NCBI GenBank assembly: GCA_044866775.1
Contig: JBIOUG010000025.1
Coordinates: 62,001-126,000, forward strand
Direction: 5' to 3'
Source of the DNA: DASUNQ01 sp044866775
GTDB taxonomy: Bacteria; Acidobacteriota; Thermoanaerobaculia; Multivoradales; UBA5704
Length of the DNA: 64,000 nucleotides
Shown here: positions 7,956-22,500 of the stretch, in pieces
Layout: every line of letters begins with the position of its first letter
Numbering within the stretch: the stretch's first letter is position 1
Program-made: the position numbers and the translations under genes
Notes under the pieces: model-generated
Databases searched by the model: none
What the model saw: the letters and a program-made list of their open reading frames with translations, nothing else
Told to the model about the DNA's origin: nothing

Positions 7956-8456
7956 ATGACCATGATCAGGATCACTCGGCAGACCGACTACGGCATCGTC
8001 CTCATGACCCACCTGGCGGTGCATGCGGACCGGCAGTACAACGCTCCCGAGCTCTCCGCCGAGGCCCACCTGCCGCTACCCATGGTCGCCAAGATCCTGA
8101 AGCTCCTGGCGCGCGAGGGGCTGCTCGCCTCGCACCGCGGGGTCAAGGGCGGCTACAGCCTGGCCCGCCTCCCCGAGGAGATCACCATGGCCGAGATCGT
8201 CACCGCGCTCGAAGGGCCCATCGCCCTGACCGAGTGCGTCGAGGAGACCGGCCTCTGCGCGCACGAGCCGATCTGCCCGTCGCGCAGCAACTGGCACGTC
8301 ATCAGCCGCGCCGTGCGGCGGGCCCTCGAGGGCATCACCTTGGCCGAGATGAGCCATCCGCTGCCGCAGAAGCTGGTGACCCTGGGCGGGCACCGCGCCG
8401 CCGACGTCCGCGAGAGCGCGGCCGCCGCGACCGCGGCCGCCCCGGTCAACGCCTGA
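7956..8456 (+). CDS. sufR: Rrf2-family Fe-S cluster-sensing regulator of the suf operon
   Basis: The protein starts MTMIRITRQTDYGIVLMTHLA, the winged-helix N-terminus of Rrf2/IscR regulators. The recognition region is LPLPMVAKILKLLAREGLL, and the wing is HRGVKGGYSLARLPEEIT. Three Cys (CVEETGLCAHEPIC, spacing 6 and 5) match the [2Fe-2S] ligands of IscR-like proteins. The frame is open upstream to 7803, but the promoter and operator lie inside that stretch. The start is therefore at 7956 or 7962, behind the AGGGGG at 7947-7952. It leads the suf operon and most likely represses it when cluster supply is adequate. The gene symbol is by role, not by close orthology. Confidence 0.9.
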   Translation: MTMIRITRQTDYGIVLMTHLAVHADRQYNAPELSAEAHLPLPMVAKILKLLAREGLLASHRGVKGGYSLARLPEEITMAEIVTALEGPIALTECVEETGLCAHEPICPSRSNWHVISRAVRRALEGITLAEMSHPLPQKLVTLGGHRAADVRESAAAATAAAPVNA

Positions 8457-8469
8457 GAACGAGGACACG

Positions 8470-10687
<2,218 letters not shown>

Positions 10688-10689
10688 CG

Positions 10690-12054
10690 ATGGCGGCGAC
10701 TTTGGAAACCCAGGAGACGGCCGCCGCGGCCGACGCCCGGAGCGGCTTCCTCGCCGACTGGGAGCGCTTCGCCGCGCACCGGCTCGAGCCGGCGAGCCTC
10801 GCCGCGCTCCGCCGCCGCGCCATCGACCGCTTCGCCGAGCGCGGCTTTCCGGGCACGCACGAGGAGGAATGGCGGTTCACCAACCTGGCGCCGATCGCCA
10901 GGCAGGTCTTCCGCCGCGCCGAGAGCGGGACGCCGCTGCCGCACGAGTCCGAGATCGCCCTGCACCGTATCCCGGGCGCGATCGAGCTGGTCTTCGTCGA
11001 CGGCCGCTTCGTGCCGCAGCTCGCGCGGCTCGAGGGGCTGCCCGCCGGAGTCGTGACGGCAGGGCTCGCCGAGGCGCTGGCCCGCCAGCCCGAGCGGCTC
11101 GAGCCGCACCTCGCGCGCTACGCCGCCTTCGACCGCCACCCGTTCGTGGCGCTCAACACCGCCTTCCTCGAGGACGGCGCCTACGTCGAGCTGCCGCGCG
11201 GCGTCGTGCTCGAGACGCCGATCCACTTGCTGTTCCTCAGCACCGGGGTGGAGACGGGCGCCGAGAGCACGACCGTCTCCTTCCCGCGCACCCTGATCGT
11301 CGCGGGCGAGGCGAGCCAGGCGACGGTGATCGAGACCTTCGCCGGCGCCGGCGCCTACTTCTGCTGCCCGGTGACCGAGCTGGTGGCGGGACCCGCGGCG
11401 GTCGTCGACCACTACAAGGTGCAGCGCGAGAGCCTCGAGGCGTTCCACCTCGCCACCTTCCAGCTCCAGGCGGAGCGCTCGAGCGCGCCGTCGTCGCACT
11501 CGATCTCGCTCGGCGGCGGGTTCGTGCGCAACGACGTCAACGCCGTCCTCGCCGGCGAGGGGATCGACTGCATCCTGAACGGCCTCTACCTGCTCGCCGG
11601 GCGGCAGTTCCTCGACAACCACATGCGGGTCGAGCACGCGGCAGCCCACTGCGGCAGCCACGAGCTGTACAAGGGGATCCTCGATGGCCAGTCGCGGGCG
11701 ATCTTCAACGGCCTGATCCACGTCCACCCCGGGGCGCAGAAGACCGATGCCAAGCAGAGCAACCGCAACCTCCTGCTGTCGCGCGACGCCATCGCCAGCT
11801 CCAACCCGCAGCTCGAGATCTTCGCCGACGACGTCAAGTGCACCCACGGCTCGACCGTCGGCCAGCTCGACGACGACGCCGTCTTCTACCTGCGCTCGCG
11901 CGGCATCGGCGCGGAGGCGGCGCGGAGCCTGCTGACCTACGCCTTCGCGAGCGACGTCGTCGAGCGCATCAAGGTCGAGGCCGTGCGGCACGACCTCGAG
12001 GAGTTCCTCTTCACCCGCCTGCCCAAGGGCGAGGTGGTGCGGCAGGCGGTGTAG
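10690..12054 (+). CDS. sufD: Fe-S cluster assembly protein SufD
   Basis: A 454-residue SufD, the SufB paralogue that completes the SufBC2D scaffold. Visible features are FPGTHEEEWRFTNLAPIA near the N-terminus, VALNTAFLEDGAYVELPRG, the beta-helix core, and the C-terminal block with ECTHGSTVG-like VKCTHGSTVGQLDDDAVFYL and SRGIGAEAARSLLTYAFA. The frame is open to 10651, but that part overlaps sufC; the ATG at 10690, three bases after the sufC stop, is the sensible start. The downstream sufS starts 9 bp after the stop. Confidence 0.97.
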   Translation: MAATLETQETAAAADARSGFLADWERFAAHRLEPASLAALRRRAIDRFAERGFPGTHEEEWRFTNLAPIARQVFRRAESGTPLPHESEIALHRIPGAIELVFVDGRFVPQLARLEGLPAGVVTAGLAEALARQPERLEPHLARYAAFDRHPFVALNTAFLEDGAYVELPRGVVLETPIHLLFLSTGVETGAESTTVSFPRTLIVAGEASQATVIETFAGAGAYFCCPVTELVAGPAAVVDHYKVQRESLEAFHLATFQLQAERSSAPSSHSISLGGGFVRNDVNAVLAGEGIDCILNGLYLLAGRQFLDNHMRVEHAAAHCGSHELYKGILDGQSRAIFNGLIHVHPGAQKTDAKQSNRNLLLSRDAIASSNPQLEIFADDVKCTHGSTVGQLDDDAVFYLRSRGIGAEAARSLLTYAFASDVVERIKVEAVRHDLEEFLFTRLPKGEVVRQAV

Positions 12055-12063
12055 GAGGCGCGG

Positions 12064-13316
<1,253 letters not shown>

Positions 13317-13320
<4 letters not shown>

Positions 13321-13787
13321 TCGATACCGATCTCCTCGACCTCTACCAGGAGGTCATCCTCGACCACAACCGCCGGCCGCGGAACTTCGGCAGCCTGCCG
13401 GCGGCCAACCGCACCGCGCGCGGCCACAACCCGCTGTGCGGCGACAAGGTGACGCTGTTCGTCGAGGTCGAGGGCGGCCGGGTCAAGGACATCGCCTTCC
13501 AGGGCAGCGGCTGCGCCATCTCGATGGCCTCGGCGTCGCTGATGACCGAGGCGATCAAGGGGCAGCCGGTCGCCGCGGCGGAGGCGCTCTTCGCGGGCTT
13601 CCACCGCCTGGTCACCAGCCGCCCGGGAGAGCCGGTCGAGGTGCCCGAGAGCCTGGGCAAGCTCGCCGCCTTCGCCGGCGTGCGCGACTACCCGGTGCGG
13701 GTCAAGTGCGCCACCCTGCCGTGGCATACCTTCAAGGCGGCGCTCGCCGCGGAGGCGCCGCCGGAGCGGCCAGTGTCGACCGAGTGA
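13317..13787 (+). CDS. sufU: SufU-type sulfur-relay protein
   Basis: A 156-residue IscU/SufU-fold protein. It carries the three conserved Cys in NPLCGDKV, FQGSGCAIS and VKCATLPWHT and the conserved Asp of GDK. The insertion between the second and third Cys is the SufU form, in which the protein binds zinc and accepts sulfur from SufS rather than acting as a scaffold. Start and stop overlap sufS and the next gene region, so it is firmly in the operon. No separate sufE was seen. Confidence 0.96.
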
Positions 13788-13801
13788 TGGAAGGAGCTGC
13801 C

Positions 13802-14113
13802 GTGTCTCCCGAGGACATCGAAACCGGCGTCGTCGAGGTCCTGAAGACCGTCTTCGACCCGGAGATCCCGGTCAACATCTACGAGCTGGGGCTCATCTAC
13901 GACCTCGACGTCTCGCCCGAGGGCGCGGTCGGCATCAAGATGACCCTGACCTCTCCGGCCTGCCCGGTCGCGGGCTCCCTGCCCCCCGAGGTCAAGGCCA
14001 AAGTGGAAAAGGTACCCGGCGTCACCTCGGCCGAGGTCGAGCTGGTCTGGGACCCGGTCTGGAACCCGGGGATGATGTCGGAGGCGGCGCGCCTCCAGCT
14101 CGGCTTCTTCTAG
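13802..14113 (+). CDS. sufT: SufT-like DUF59 (MIP18) Fe-S maturation protein
   Basis: A small MIP18/DUF59 protein of about 103 residues with DPEIPVNIYELGLIYDLDV, LTSPACPVAGSLPPEV containing the conserved Cys, and VWDPVWNPGMMSEAARLQLGFF at the end. SufT-type proteins help mature Fe-S proteins, often with SUF systems. The GTG at 13802 has AAGGAG five bases upstream and is preferred. An ATG at 13787 overlapping the sufU stop adds five residues and would give translational coupling. It is the last gene of the suf operon; no strong terminator hairpin was recognised after it. Confidence 0.92.
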   Translation: MSPEDIETGVVEVLKTVFDPEIPVNIYELGLIYDLDVSPEGAVGIKMTLTSPACPVAGSLPPEVKAKVEKVPGVTSAEVELVWDPVWNPGMMSEAARLQLGFF

Positions 14114-14282
14114 CTCTCCCGGGGGCCCCGCCGGCTGGCTTAAGGCTGGACTGAAACGTGCATTAGCGGCGGAGCCGAGGGGTCGCTGGCAGGAAGCCCC
14201 CCTCGGACATCGAGGGGCGATGTGGTCGGGTGGCCCGGACTCCACCGGGCGCCGGGCGGAGTGCCACGTGAAGAGCCATCCC

Positions 14283-15518
14283 ATGCGCAAGATGAGGTCG
14301 AATCCCGAGGGGAGCCTGGTTCCGTTCGACGAAACGCAGCGCGAGGAGGCGGCGCGCGGGCCGCGCCGGCCGCCGGAGCGCTTGCCGCAGCGGGTGCCCT
14401 CCGCGCTCGAGCCGATGGGCCGGCTCGCCGGCGGCATCGCGCACGTCTTCAACAACCTGCTGACCGCCATCGCCTGCGAGACCGAGCTCGCCCTGCTCGG
14501 CCTGCCCGCCGACCACCCCGCGCGCAAGCACCTGACCGAGGTCGAGCGCGTGGGAGAGCGCGGAGCGGCGCTGGCGCGGCAGCTCCTCGCCTTCAGCGGC
14601 CGCCAGGTGCTGACGCCACGCCTGCTGCAGCTCAACGGCCTCCTGCGCACCATGGAGGAGACCCTGCGGCGCGTCCTCGGCGACCGCATCGAGGTGCGGA
14701 TGGTGCTCGATCCCGACCTCGACCGCATCCAGGCCGATTCGTCGCAGGTCGAGCAGGCGATCCTGAACCTCGCCGCCAACGCCCGCGAGGCGATGGCCGA
14801 GGGCGGGACCTTCACGCTCGAGACGGTCAACGCCCGCGCCGTCGACGGCGAGCCGGCGGGCGCCGGCGGCCGGCGCGTGCTGCTCAAGGTGAGCGACACC
14901 GGGCATGGGATGAGCGACGAGGTCCGCGGGCGCGCCTTGGAGCCCTTCTTCAGCACCAAGGTGGGGGTCGAGGGGAGCGGCCTCGGTCTTTCGACCGTCT
15001 ACGGCATCATCTCCCAGAGCGGCGGCGAGGTGCTCCTCGAGAGCAAGGAGAACGAGGGCACGAGCATCCACCTCTACTTCCCCTCGGCCGAGCTGCCGGA
15101 GAGCATCGCCGAAGGCGACCCCGAGCGCGCCCCCCGCGGCCAGGAGTGGGAGACCATCCTGCTCGTCGAGGACGAGGAGAACGTGCGCAAGCCGCTCGCC
15201 GAGATCCTCGCCAGCCGCGGCTACCAGGTGCTCGACGCCGCCGACGCCGCGCAGGCGATGGCCCTCTCGCAGCGCCATCGCGGGCCGATCCACATCATGG
15301 TCACCGACGTCCTGATGGCCGGCATGAGCGGCGTCGAGCTGGCCGACCGCCTCTCCTTCCAGCGCCCGGAGATGAAGGTACTCTTCGCCACCGGCTACCC
15401 GGCCGGCCTGGCCGAGCGCCCGAGCCTGCTGCGCGACGACGTGCCGCTGCTCAAGAAGCCCTTCACCGGCCGCATCCTCCTCGCCAAGGTGCGCGAGGTG
15501 CTCGACAGCCCGAGCTGA
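14283..15518 (+). CDS. Hybrid histidine kinase with C-terminal receiver
   Basis: A soluble kinase with no PAS or membrane segment. It has an H box (GRLAGGIAHVFNNLL), N box (NLAANAREAM), G boxes (DTGHGMSD; GSGLGLSTV), then a receiver domain with EDEENVR, the phospho-Asp in VTDVLMAGMSG and KKPF. The residue after the phospho-His is Val; in this subfamily it is normally Asp (AHDFNNLL), and an acidic residue there serves as the base for autophosphorylation, so activity may be impaired. The frame is open to 14220, but ATG 14283 has GAAGAG seven bases upstream; the longer start remains possible. The target is unknown and it stands alone. Confidence 0.88.
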   Translation: MRKMRSNPEGSLVPFDETQREEAARGPRRPPERLPQRVPSALEPMGRLAGGIAHVFNNLLTAIACETELALLGLPADHPARKHLTEVERVGERGAALARQLLAFSGRQVLTPRLLQLNGLLRTMEETLRRVLGDRIEVRMVLDPDLDRIQADSSQVEQAILNLAANAREAMAEGGTFTLETVNARAVDGEPAGAGGRRVLLKVSDTGHGMSDEVRGRALEPFFSTKVGVEGSGLGLSTVYGIISQSGGEVLLESKENEGTSIHLYFPSAELPESIAEGDPERAPRGQEWETILLVEDEENVRKPLAEILASRGYQVLDAADAAQAMALSQRHRGPIHIMVTDVLMAGMSGVELADRLSFQRPEMKVLFATGYPAGLAERPSLLRDDVPLLKKPFTGRILLAKVREVLDSPS

Positions 15519-15537
15519 CGAGATCGGTACCGCGCGT

Positions 15538-15573
15538 TCGTCGCGCCCGGGCTACGTCCCGGGCGTTTTCGTG
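15538..15573 (+). repeat. REP-like palindrome copy 3, intergenic
   Basis: Stem CGCCCGGG, loop CTACGT, stem CCCGGGCG, then TTTTCG, 20 bp after the hybrid kinase stop. Forward orientation. It may also act as a weak transcription terminator for the kinase gene. Confidence 0.88.
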
Positions 15574-15620
15574 AGCCAGGGCGAAACGCCCCGCGGCGCG
15601 GCGCCGTAGTGTGAGGCGAG

Positions 15621-16553
15621 ATGACGAGCGCCACGACGATGGACAAGACGACGGCAGGCGGTGACCGTGGCTGGCGCCGGGTCGTCTTCGGCCCGCACGG
15701 CCTGCGCGCCGGCTGGTCGCTGCTCCTCTTCGCCGCCATCGGCGCCGCCGTCGAGGCGGCGATCGGCTTCGTCATCACCCGCTTCTGGGAGGTGCCGCGC
15801 GACCTGCCGTGGACGCCCGGACCGTTCATCGCCTTCGAGGGTCTGATGCTCGCGGTCGTGCTGGCGATCACCGCCTTGATGGCGCGGATCGAGCGGCGCA
15901 GCCTCGCGCGGTACGGCCTGCCGCTGCGCGCCGCCTTCCGCGGCCGCTTCTGGGAAGGGGCGGCGTGGGGCGTCGGCTCCTGCGGCGCCGTCTACGCGCT
16001 GCTCGCGGCCGCCGGCGCCTACACCGTCCACGGCCTCGCCGTGCGCGGCGCCGAGGCCCTGCGCTGGGGCGTCCTCTGGGCGATCGCGATGCTCTTCGTC
16101 GGCCTCTACGAGGAGGCCTACTTCCGCGGCTTCCCGCTCTTCACGCTGTCGCGCGGGCTCGGCTTCTGGCCGGCGGCGCTCCTCCTCTCGCTCTACTTCG
16201 GCGGCCTGCACTACTTCATGAAGCCGCAGGAGACCTGGCTCGACTTCCTGAACGTCGCCCTCATCGGCCTCTTCTTCTGCTTCACCGTCCGCCGCACCGG
16301 CGACGTCTGGTTCGCCGTCGGCTGGCACTTCACCTTCAACTACGCCTCGATGTGCGTCTTCGGCTCGCCCAACACCGGCAACCAGGGCAAGCCCCTCACC
16401 GGCCACCTCCTCGCCAGCTCCTTCCAGGGCCCCGACTGGCTGACCGGCGGCCCGACCGGCGCCCAGGCGAGCATCTTCACCCTGGTCATGGTCGCCGCCC
16501 TCTTCGCCGCCTTCCATAGGCGCTTCCGCGCCGCGCGCTACCCGGACGCCTAG
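15621..16553 (+). CDS. CPBP-family intramembrane metalloprotease-like protein
   Basis: A 310-residue polytopic membrane protein with about seven hydrophobic segments. The CPBP (Abi/Rce1) motifs are present: EEAYFRG near residues 164-170 (the Glu pair and Arg), the His in LYFGGLHYF near 198, and a third motif VGWHFTFNYASM with His and Asn near 235. Rce1-type proteins cleave substrates within the membrane; bacterial members often have unknown substrates, and some confer bacteriocin immunity. It sits between a REP element and the TamB-Omp85 fusion gene. A start at 15639 (MDKTT) is an alternative. Confidence 0.88.
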   Translation: MTSATTMDKTTAGGDRGWRRVVFGPHGLRAGWSLLLFAAIGAAVEAAIGFVITRFWEVPRDLPWTPGPFIAFEGLMLAVVLAITALMARIERRSLARYGLPLRAAFRGRFWEGAAWGVGSCGAVYALLAAAGAYTVHGLAVRGAEALRWGVLWAIAMLFVGLYEEAYFRGFPLFTLSRGLGFWPAALLLSLYFGGLHYFMKPQETWLDFLNVALIGLFFCFTVRRTGDVWFAVGWHFTFNYASMCVFGSPNTGNQGKPLTGHLLASSFQGPDWLTGGPTGAQASIFTLVMVAALFAAFHRRFRAARYPDA

Positions 16554-16595
16554 CATCCGGAGGCTCCAGCGCCGGTAGCCCGTCTCCGCGGTAGC

Positions 16596-19500
16596 ATGGC
16601 GGCGCCGTCCGCCATGTCTGAGCCGTCCGCCTCGCCGGCCGAAGAGCCGTCCCGTCGTCTGCGCCGCCGGCGGCGGTGGCGTCGCGTCGTCCTCTTCCTG
16701 ATCGTCCTCTCGATCGTCCTGCCGCTGGTCGTCTTCGTGGCGGCGACGGTCTCGCTGCGCTCGGCGGCGGTGCGGCGGGCGGTGCTCGCGCGCGTCTCCG
16801 CCTACCTCGAGCGGGAGATGGGGCTGGCGGTTCAGGCGGAGGACTTCGACGTGCGGTGGGAAGGTTTCGCGCTGGAAGGTGTCCGGGTGGGGGCGCCGGG
16901 GGCGGCGCCTCTGCTCGTCGCCGAGCGCGTCGCTGCCGGGGTCGACTACGGGACCCTGCGCGACGAGGTGCTGGTCATCCGCTCGCTCGAGGTCGTGGGG
17001 CCGCGGCTGGATCTGGCGGCCCCTTTTCCCGAGCTTCCGGAAGCGGAGCCGGGTGGGGGGGCGGGGTTCGAGATTCGCCGGCTTGCGTTGCGGCGCGGTG
17101 CGGTGATGGGAGCGCCGCCCGGTGAGGCGGTGGCGGAGTGGGTGCGAGCTTGGCAGGTGGGCGGCATCGCGGCCCATGGCTCTTTCGTCGGCGAAGTCTG
17201 GGACCTGACGGTCGACGCGGCGCAGGGGCGTGTGGAGCGGCCAGGGTTCGAGCCGCTGGCGCTCGCAATCACCGGGCGCGCCCGCTACCGCGACGGCCGG
17301 CCGCTCGCGATCACGGCGCTGCGCGCGACCGGCCCGGGGCTGCGGCTCTCCAGCTCCGCCACGCTCGGGCTCGCCGCCGGCCAGCCGACCGCCGTCGACT
17401 TCGACACCGAAGTCGAGCCGCGGCTGCTCGCCGCCGGCGCGCCGCCGGGTGGGACGGTCGGCGCCGTCGGCGCCGTCCGGTTGCCCGAGCGCGCCGGCCG
17501 CATCGCGGTGCGGGCAAGGGATGCCCCTGCCGAAGTGCTGCGCCCGTACCTCGACGCCGCCCTCTTCCGCGATCTGTCGCTCGCGCGCACCGTCGCCGAC
17601 GCCCGTGCCGACCTCACGCTCGGGCCGGGCGACCTCACGCGCGCTGCAGGTAAGGTGGAAGCGGTCTGGCGCCGAGACGACAGACGGCTGGTGCAGCTCA
17701 CGGCGACCGTGACGCCCGGAGCGCCGGTCGGCGCTGGCGCCCAGTCTGAGCCCGGCATCCGCTTGGCCGTCGAAGGCGATCTCCTGCCTGCCTCGCGCGG
17801 TCGCCGTCACCTCAGCGGCACGATCACCGCCGCGAGCTGGACCGACCTCGCCGGCGCGACCGCCGAGCGGATCGACGCCGAGCTGCGCGCTCCCGACGCG
17901 CGCGCGGCCTGGGCGGAGCTCCGTGCGCTCTGGCCGCACTGGGTGCCCGAGCTGCCAGCCGGCGCGCCAGTGCAAGGGTCGCTCGCCGCCGACCTGCGAC
18001 TCGCGGGCGCCCTTGCGGCGCCGCATGCGCAGCTCGCGGCCACCTGGGTTCCAGAGGCCGGCTCGCGCCTCGGAGTCCAGGCGGAGGCGCAGCTCCCGGA
18101 CGGGTCGGGCTCGGCGCAGATCGAGGTGCAGGCGCTCCCCATTGCCTTACTCGAGTCTTTCGCCGCCGGCGCGATGACGACCGCCGGAGCCGAGCCCGCC
18201 GAATCCGCTCGCGCCAGCGTCGTCGTCGCTCCCGCCACCGCCCCTCCCGCCACCGCGTCTGCACCCAACGGCGCCAAGCCGGCCGGCGCGGACTCCGCGT
18301 CACCCGCCGATGCCGCCGGCGCACCGCGTGCTGGCAGCGATCGCTGGGCCGGCACGCTCTCGGGCACGATCGACCTCTCGGGCTCGCTCCGCGCCATCCG
18401 CGCCCGCGTCGATCTCGCGGGCGCCGGGCTGGCCGCGCCGCCATGGCTCGACGGCGCCGAGAGCGTGTCGCTCGGCGCCGACGTCGCCGTTGTTCCCGAG
18501 CGCGCGGGCGAGCCGCTGGTCGTCAAGGGCGTCGTCTTCCTCGACGGCAACGGGCTCTCCGCGCGCGCCTCCGATGCGCAGCAGCTCGCCGCCGCCCGCC
18601 TCCACGCCAACGTCGAAGGCGTGCTCCAGATGCGCGCGACACCGTCCTTCGCCGGCAGGTTCCTGCTCGCCGGCACCGGCCTCGACGCCCCGGGAACCGC
18701 CCGCGCGCGCGACCTGCGCATCGAAGGCACCATGGACGTCGCCGGCACCCTCGCGACGTCCAGCGGCAGCGCGCGCCTCGAGGCCTCCGGCGTCGAGCTC
18801 ACCGCGGCCGCCTCCGCGTCCACGCCCCCCGTCACCCTCGATGCGCTCCGCCTCGACGCCGCGCTGCGCGACCGCGAGGTGCAGCTCCACTCGTTCTCCG
18901 CCACCGCCGGCGAGCAGACCGCCGCCGGCTCCGGCCGCTTCCTCGCCGAGCCGCTCCTCGCCGAGGCCGACCTCGACCTCCGTCTCACCCGACCCATCGC
19001 CGCGATCCGCGACGCCCGGCTCACCGCCTCCCTGCGCGGCGGCACGCTGGTTCTCGACGCGCCGCGCATCGCCACCGAGGGCGGCGCCGCGAGCCTCGCC
19101 GCCACCGTCCCGCTGGGCGCCCTCCGCTCCATCCCCCAGCTCACCGCGGCCATCGACGCCCTTCCCTTCGCCGCCGCCCCCGGCCCGGTGTCGCTCCGCC
19201 TCGCCGCCCCCGAGCTCGACTCGGCGCCGCTCCTCGCCGCCCTCCAGCTCCCGCCCCGCGCGGAGCGCCTGCGGGCGAGCGGCCTCACGGCGGCCCTCAC
19301 GATCGACCCCGCCGCGCCCACGGCCGTCCGCGACGCCCACGGCGAGATCCGCCTCGACGCCCTCGCCGTCGACACCCCCGACGCGCACGCCGCCGCCGAG
19401 GGCCCGCTCGTCGCCCGCCTCGCCGGTGCGCGCCTCGAGCTCCTCCCGGTGCGCCTGCGCTTCGCCGGCGGCGCCGTCGACGGCGCCGGCCTCGAGCTGC

Positions 19501-22500
19501 GCGGCCGCGCCGACCTCGCTCCCGGCTGGCGGCCGCAGGACCCGCCCGCCGCCCTCGTCGCGCACCTCGCGCTCGACGCCACCGGCAGCCTCGACGCCGC
19601 GCTCTTGAACCCCTACCTCGAAGGCGGCGCCGGCTCGGGCGCCCTCGCCGTCACCGCCGCCGTCTCGGGACCGCCGGACGCGCTCACGGCCGATGTCGCC
19701 GCCGACGGCCCCGACGCCTCCTTCTTCTGGCCGTCGCCCTACGCCACCCGCCTCCAGGCGCCGCACGCCGCGCTCTCGCTGCGCGACGGCCGCTGGACGC
19801 TCGACCGCGCCCGGGCGGTGTGGAACGGCGGCACGCTCGCGGTCTCCGGCGGCGGCGCGGCGGACGGCGGGGCGGCGCTCGCCTTCGACCTCGCCGGCGT
19901 CCGCTACCGCCTCGACTACGGGCTGGCGGCGCAGCTCTCCGGCCGGCTCACCCTCGACCTGCCGCCCGCGGGCCGCTCGCGCCTCGCCGGCCGGCTGACG
20001 CTCGACCGCGGCGTCCTCGACCGCGACGTCAACTTGGACCGCGAGGTGCGCGATCTCCTGCTCGCGCCCGAGGACCTCCCGGGCACCGAGGAGAGCGCCC
20101 TGGCGGACCTCGACCTCGACATCACGGTGGACACGGTCGACGGCGTGCGCATCCGCAACAACGTCGCCGACCTGCGCGCCTGGTGGCGGTCGCTGGCGGT
20201 CACCGGCACGGCGGAGGCGCCGGTCGTCAAGGGGCGGATCGACCTCGACCCCGGCGGGTACGTGTACGCCTACGGCCAGGACGTGCGCATCGACCGTGGC
20301 GCGCTCATCTTCACCGGCGACCCGCTGACCGATCCGCGGATGGAGCTCTCGACCACGAGCTCGCTCCAGGACCCGACGATCGCGCGGCGGCGCGGCGCCG
20401 AGAGTCCGCTCGCCGCGCTCGACGAGCCCGAGCGCCGTCCCGGCGAGACCAGCGCGGGCGCCGCGCAAGGCAGCCCCGGCGAGGCGCTGCAGGCCGGCCT
20501 CGCCGCCTACTACGGCGAGCGCGTGGTCTCGCGGCTCGGCGCGACCGTGGGCCTGCAGCGCGTCGTCGTCTACCCGCCGGTCATCCAGGAGGAGGACCCG
20601 AGCGCCCGCCTCGAGGTCGGCCGCGACCTGTCGCGCAACACCTCCTTCGCGCTCTCGGTCGACCTGCGCAACGCCGGCCGCCGCACCTACCTGGTCGACC
20701 TGCACGGCTTCCGCGAGCTGCCGGGCCTGGCGCTCCAGGCCTTCGTCACCGACGAGGAGCGCGAAGGCGCCAACCTCCAGCAGGTCCTCGAGCTCGGCGC
20801 CAGCCGGCCGCCGCCGGAGACCGCGCCGCGCCTGCGCCGCCTGCGTCTCGCGGGCGTCGGCGGCGTGCGCGGGCGCGTCCTGCGCCGCGCCGTCCCGCTC
20901 GCGCGCGGCGCGCCGGTGCCGGAGAGCGCCGCCTTCGACGTCGAGGTCGTCCTCGCCGACGCGCTCCGCCGCCGCGGCTATCCCGACGCGAAGATCGCCG
21001 TCGCCGTCACGCCGGTCGCGGGGCGCCCGCCGCGCGTCGACGTCACCGTGCGCGTCGAGCCGGGGCCGCGCGTCGAGGTCGTGTTCGCCGGCGACCAGCC
21101 GCCGGTCGCGCTGCGCTCGGCGATCGCCGCGCTCTACCGCGGCGACTTCTACGAGCCGGCGGCGATCGCGGAGATGCAGAAGGAGACGGTGCGCGCCTTC
21201 CGCGCCCGCGGCCACCTCGAGCCGCAGGTCGAGATCGCCGTGCGCGCGCAGCCGGACGGGACGCGCGCCGTCACCGTGCAGTCGGCGGCCGGCCCGCGGG
21301 CGGAGCTGCGGCAGGTGACGATCGCGGGGCCGGACCCGGAGACCGCCGCCCTCGCCGCCCGGCGCTTCGCCGGCACCCTCTCCCGCGCCGAGCTGGCCGC
21401 CGGCCTCCCGGGCGCCGACCGCTTCCTCCTCGACGCCCTGCGCGCGCTCGGCTATCCGCAGGCGCGGATCGCCGGCCGGACCCTCGAGGAGGGCGGCGAG
21501 CGGCTCGCGGTGCAGGTCGAGCCCGGAGAGCGGCAGGTGGTCGCGGCGGTGGCGGTCGAGGGTGTCGAGGAGGAGGAGCGGCGCCGGCTCGCGGCGCTCG
21601 TGCCCGTGGCGCCCGGCGACCCGCTGCGGCTCGACCGCGTCGCCGAAGGGGCGCTGCGCCTCGAGCGCGCGCTGGCGGCGGACGGCCATGCGGACGCCGT
21701 GGTCAGGACGGCGGTCGAGCCGGGGCCGCCGGAGCGGCCGCTCGCCGTCGCGGTGCGCTACGCGGTCGCGCCCGGAGCGCGCCTGCGGCTCGCCGGCGTC
21801 GACTTCGCGGGCGAGCGCTGGAGCCGCCGCGAGCGCCTCGCCCGCATCGCCGGCCTCGAGCCGGGCGCGCCGTTCACGACCGGCGCGGTCGAGGAGGCGC
21901 GCGCCCGGCTCTTCCAGAGCGGCGCCTTCTCGCGCGTCGACAGCGACGTCGACCGCGCGGCGGAGGGCGAGGCGCGGGTCAGCTTCACGGTCGCCGAGCG
22001 GCCGCGCTTCCACCTCGGTTACGGCCTGCGCTGGGAGAGCGGCGTCGATCCGGCCGCCGTCGTCGATCTCCTCGACCGCAACTTCCTCGGCCGCGGCATG
22101 AGCCTCGGCCTGCGCGGCCTCTACGAGCCCAACGACCGCCGCGGCCGGCTCTTCCTGCGCACCGGCGCCTTCTCGCGCGCCGGGCTGTCGCTCGAGGCCT
22201 TCGCCCAGGCGCGGCGGCGGCTGCCGCCGGCGGAGAACCTGATCGAGGACGGCCTCGAGACGGCGCTCCAGCTCGCGCGCCCGTTCGGCGAGCGGACGAC
22301 CGGCCGCCTCTACGCCCGCTACCGCTCGACGCGCCTCTACGAGACGGAGCCGGACCCGTTCTTCCCGCTCGACATCGAGATCCGCCACCCCTACGTCGGC
22401 GCGCAGCTCCTCTACGAGAGCCTCGACGACCGCCTCGATCCGCACGCCGGCCTCTTCGCGAGCCTCGACCTCTCCGGCAGCGGCACCTTCGTCGGCAGCG

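Noticed and set aside
14114..14282. An intrinsic terminator after the suf operon
   Set aside because: GGGGGCCCCGCC can fold weakly, but there is no stable stem with a T-run.
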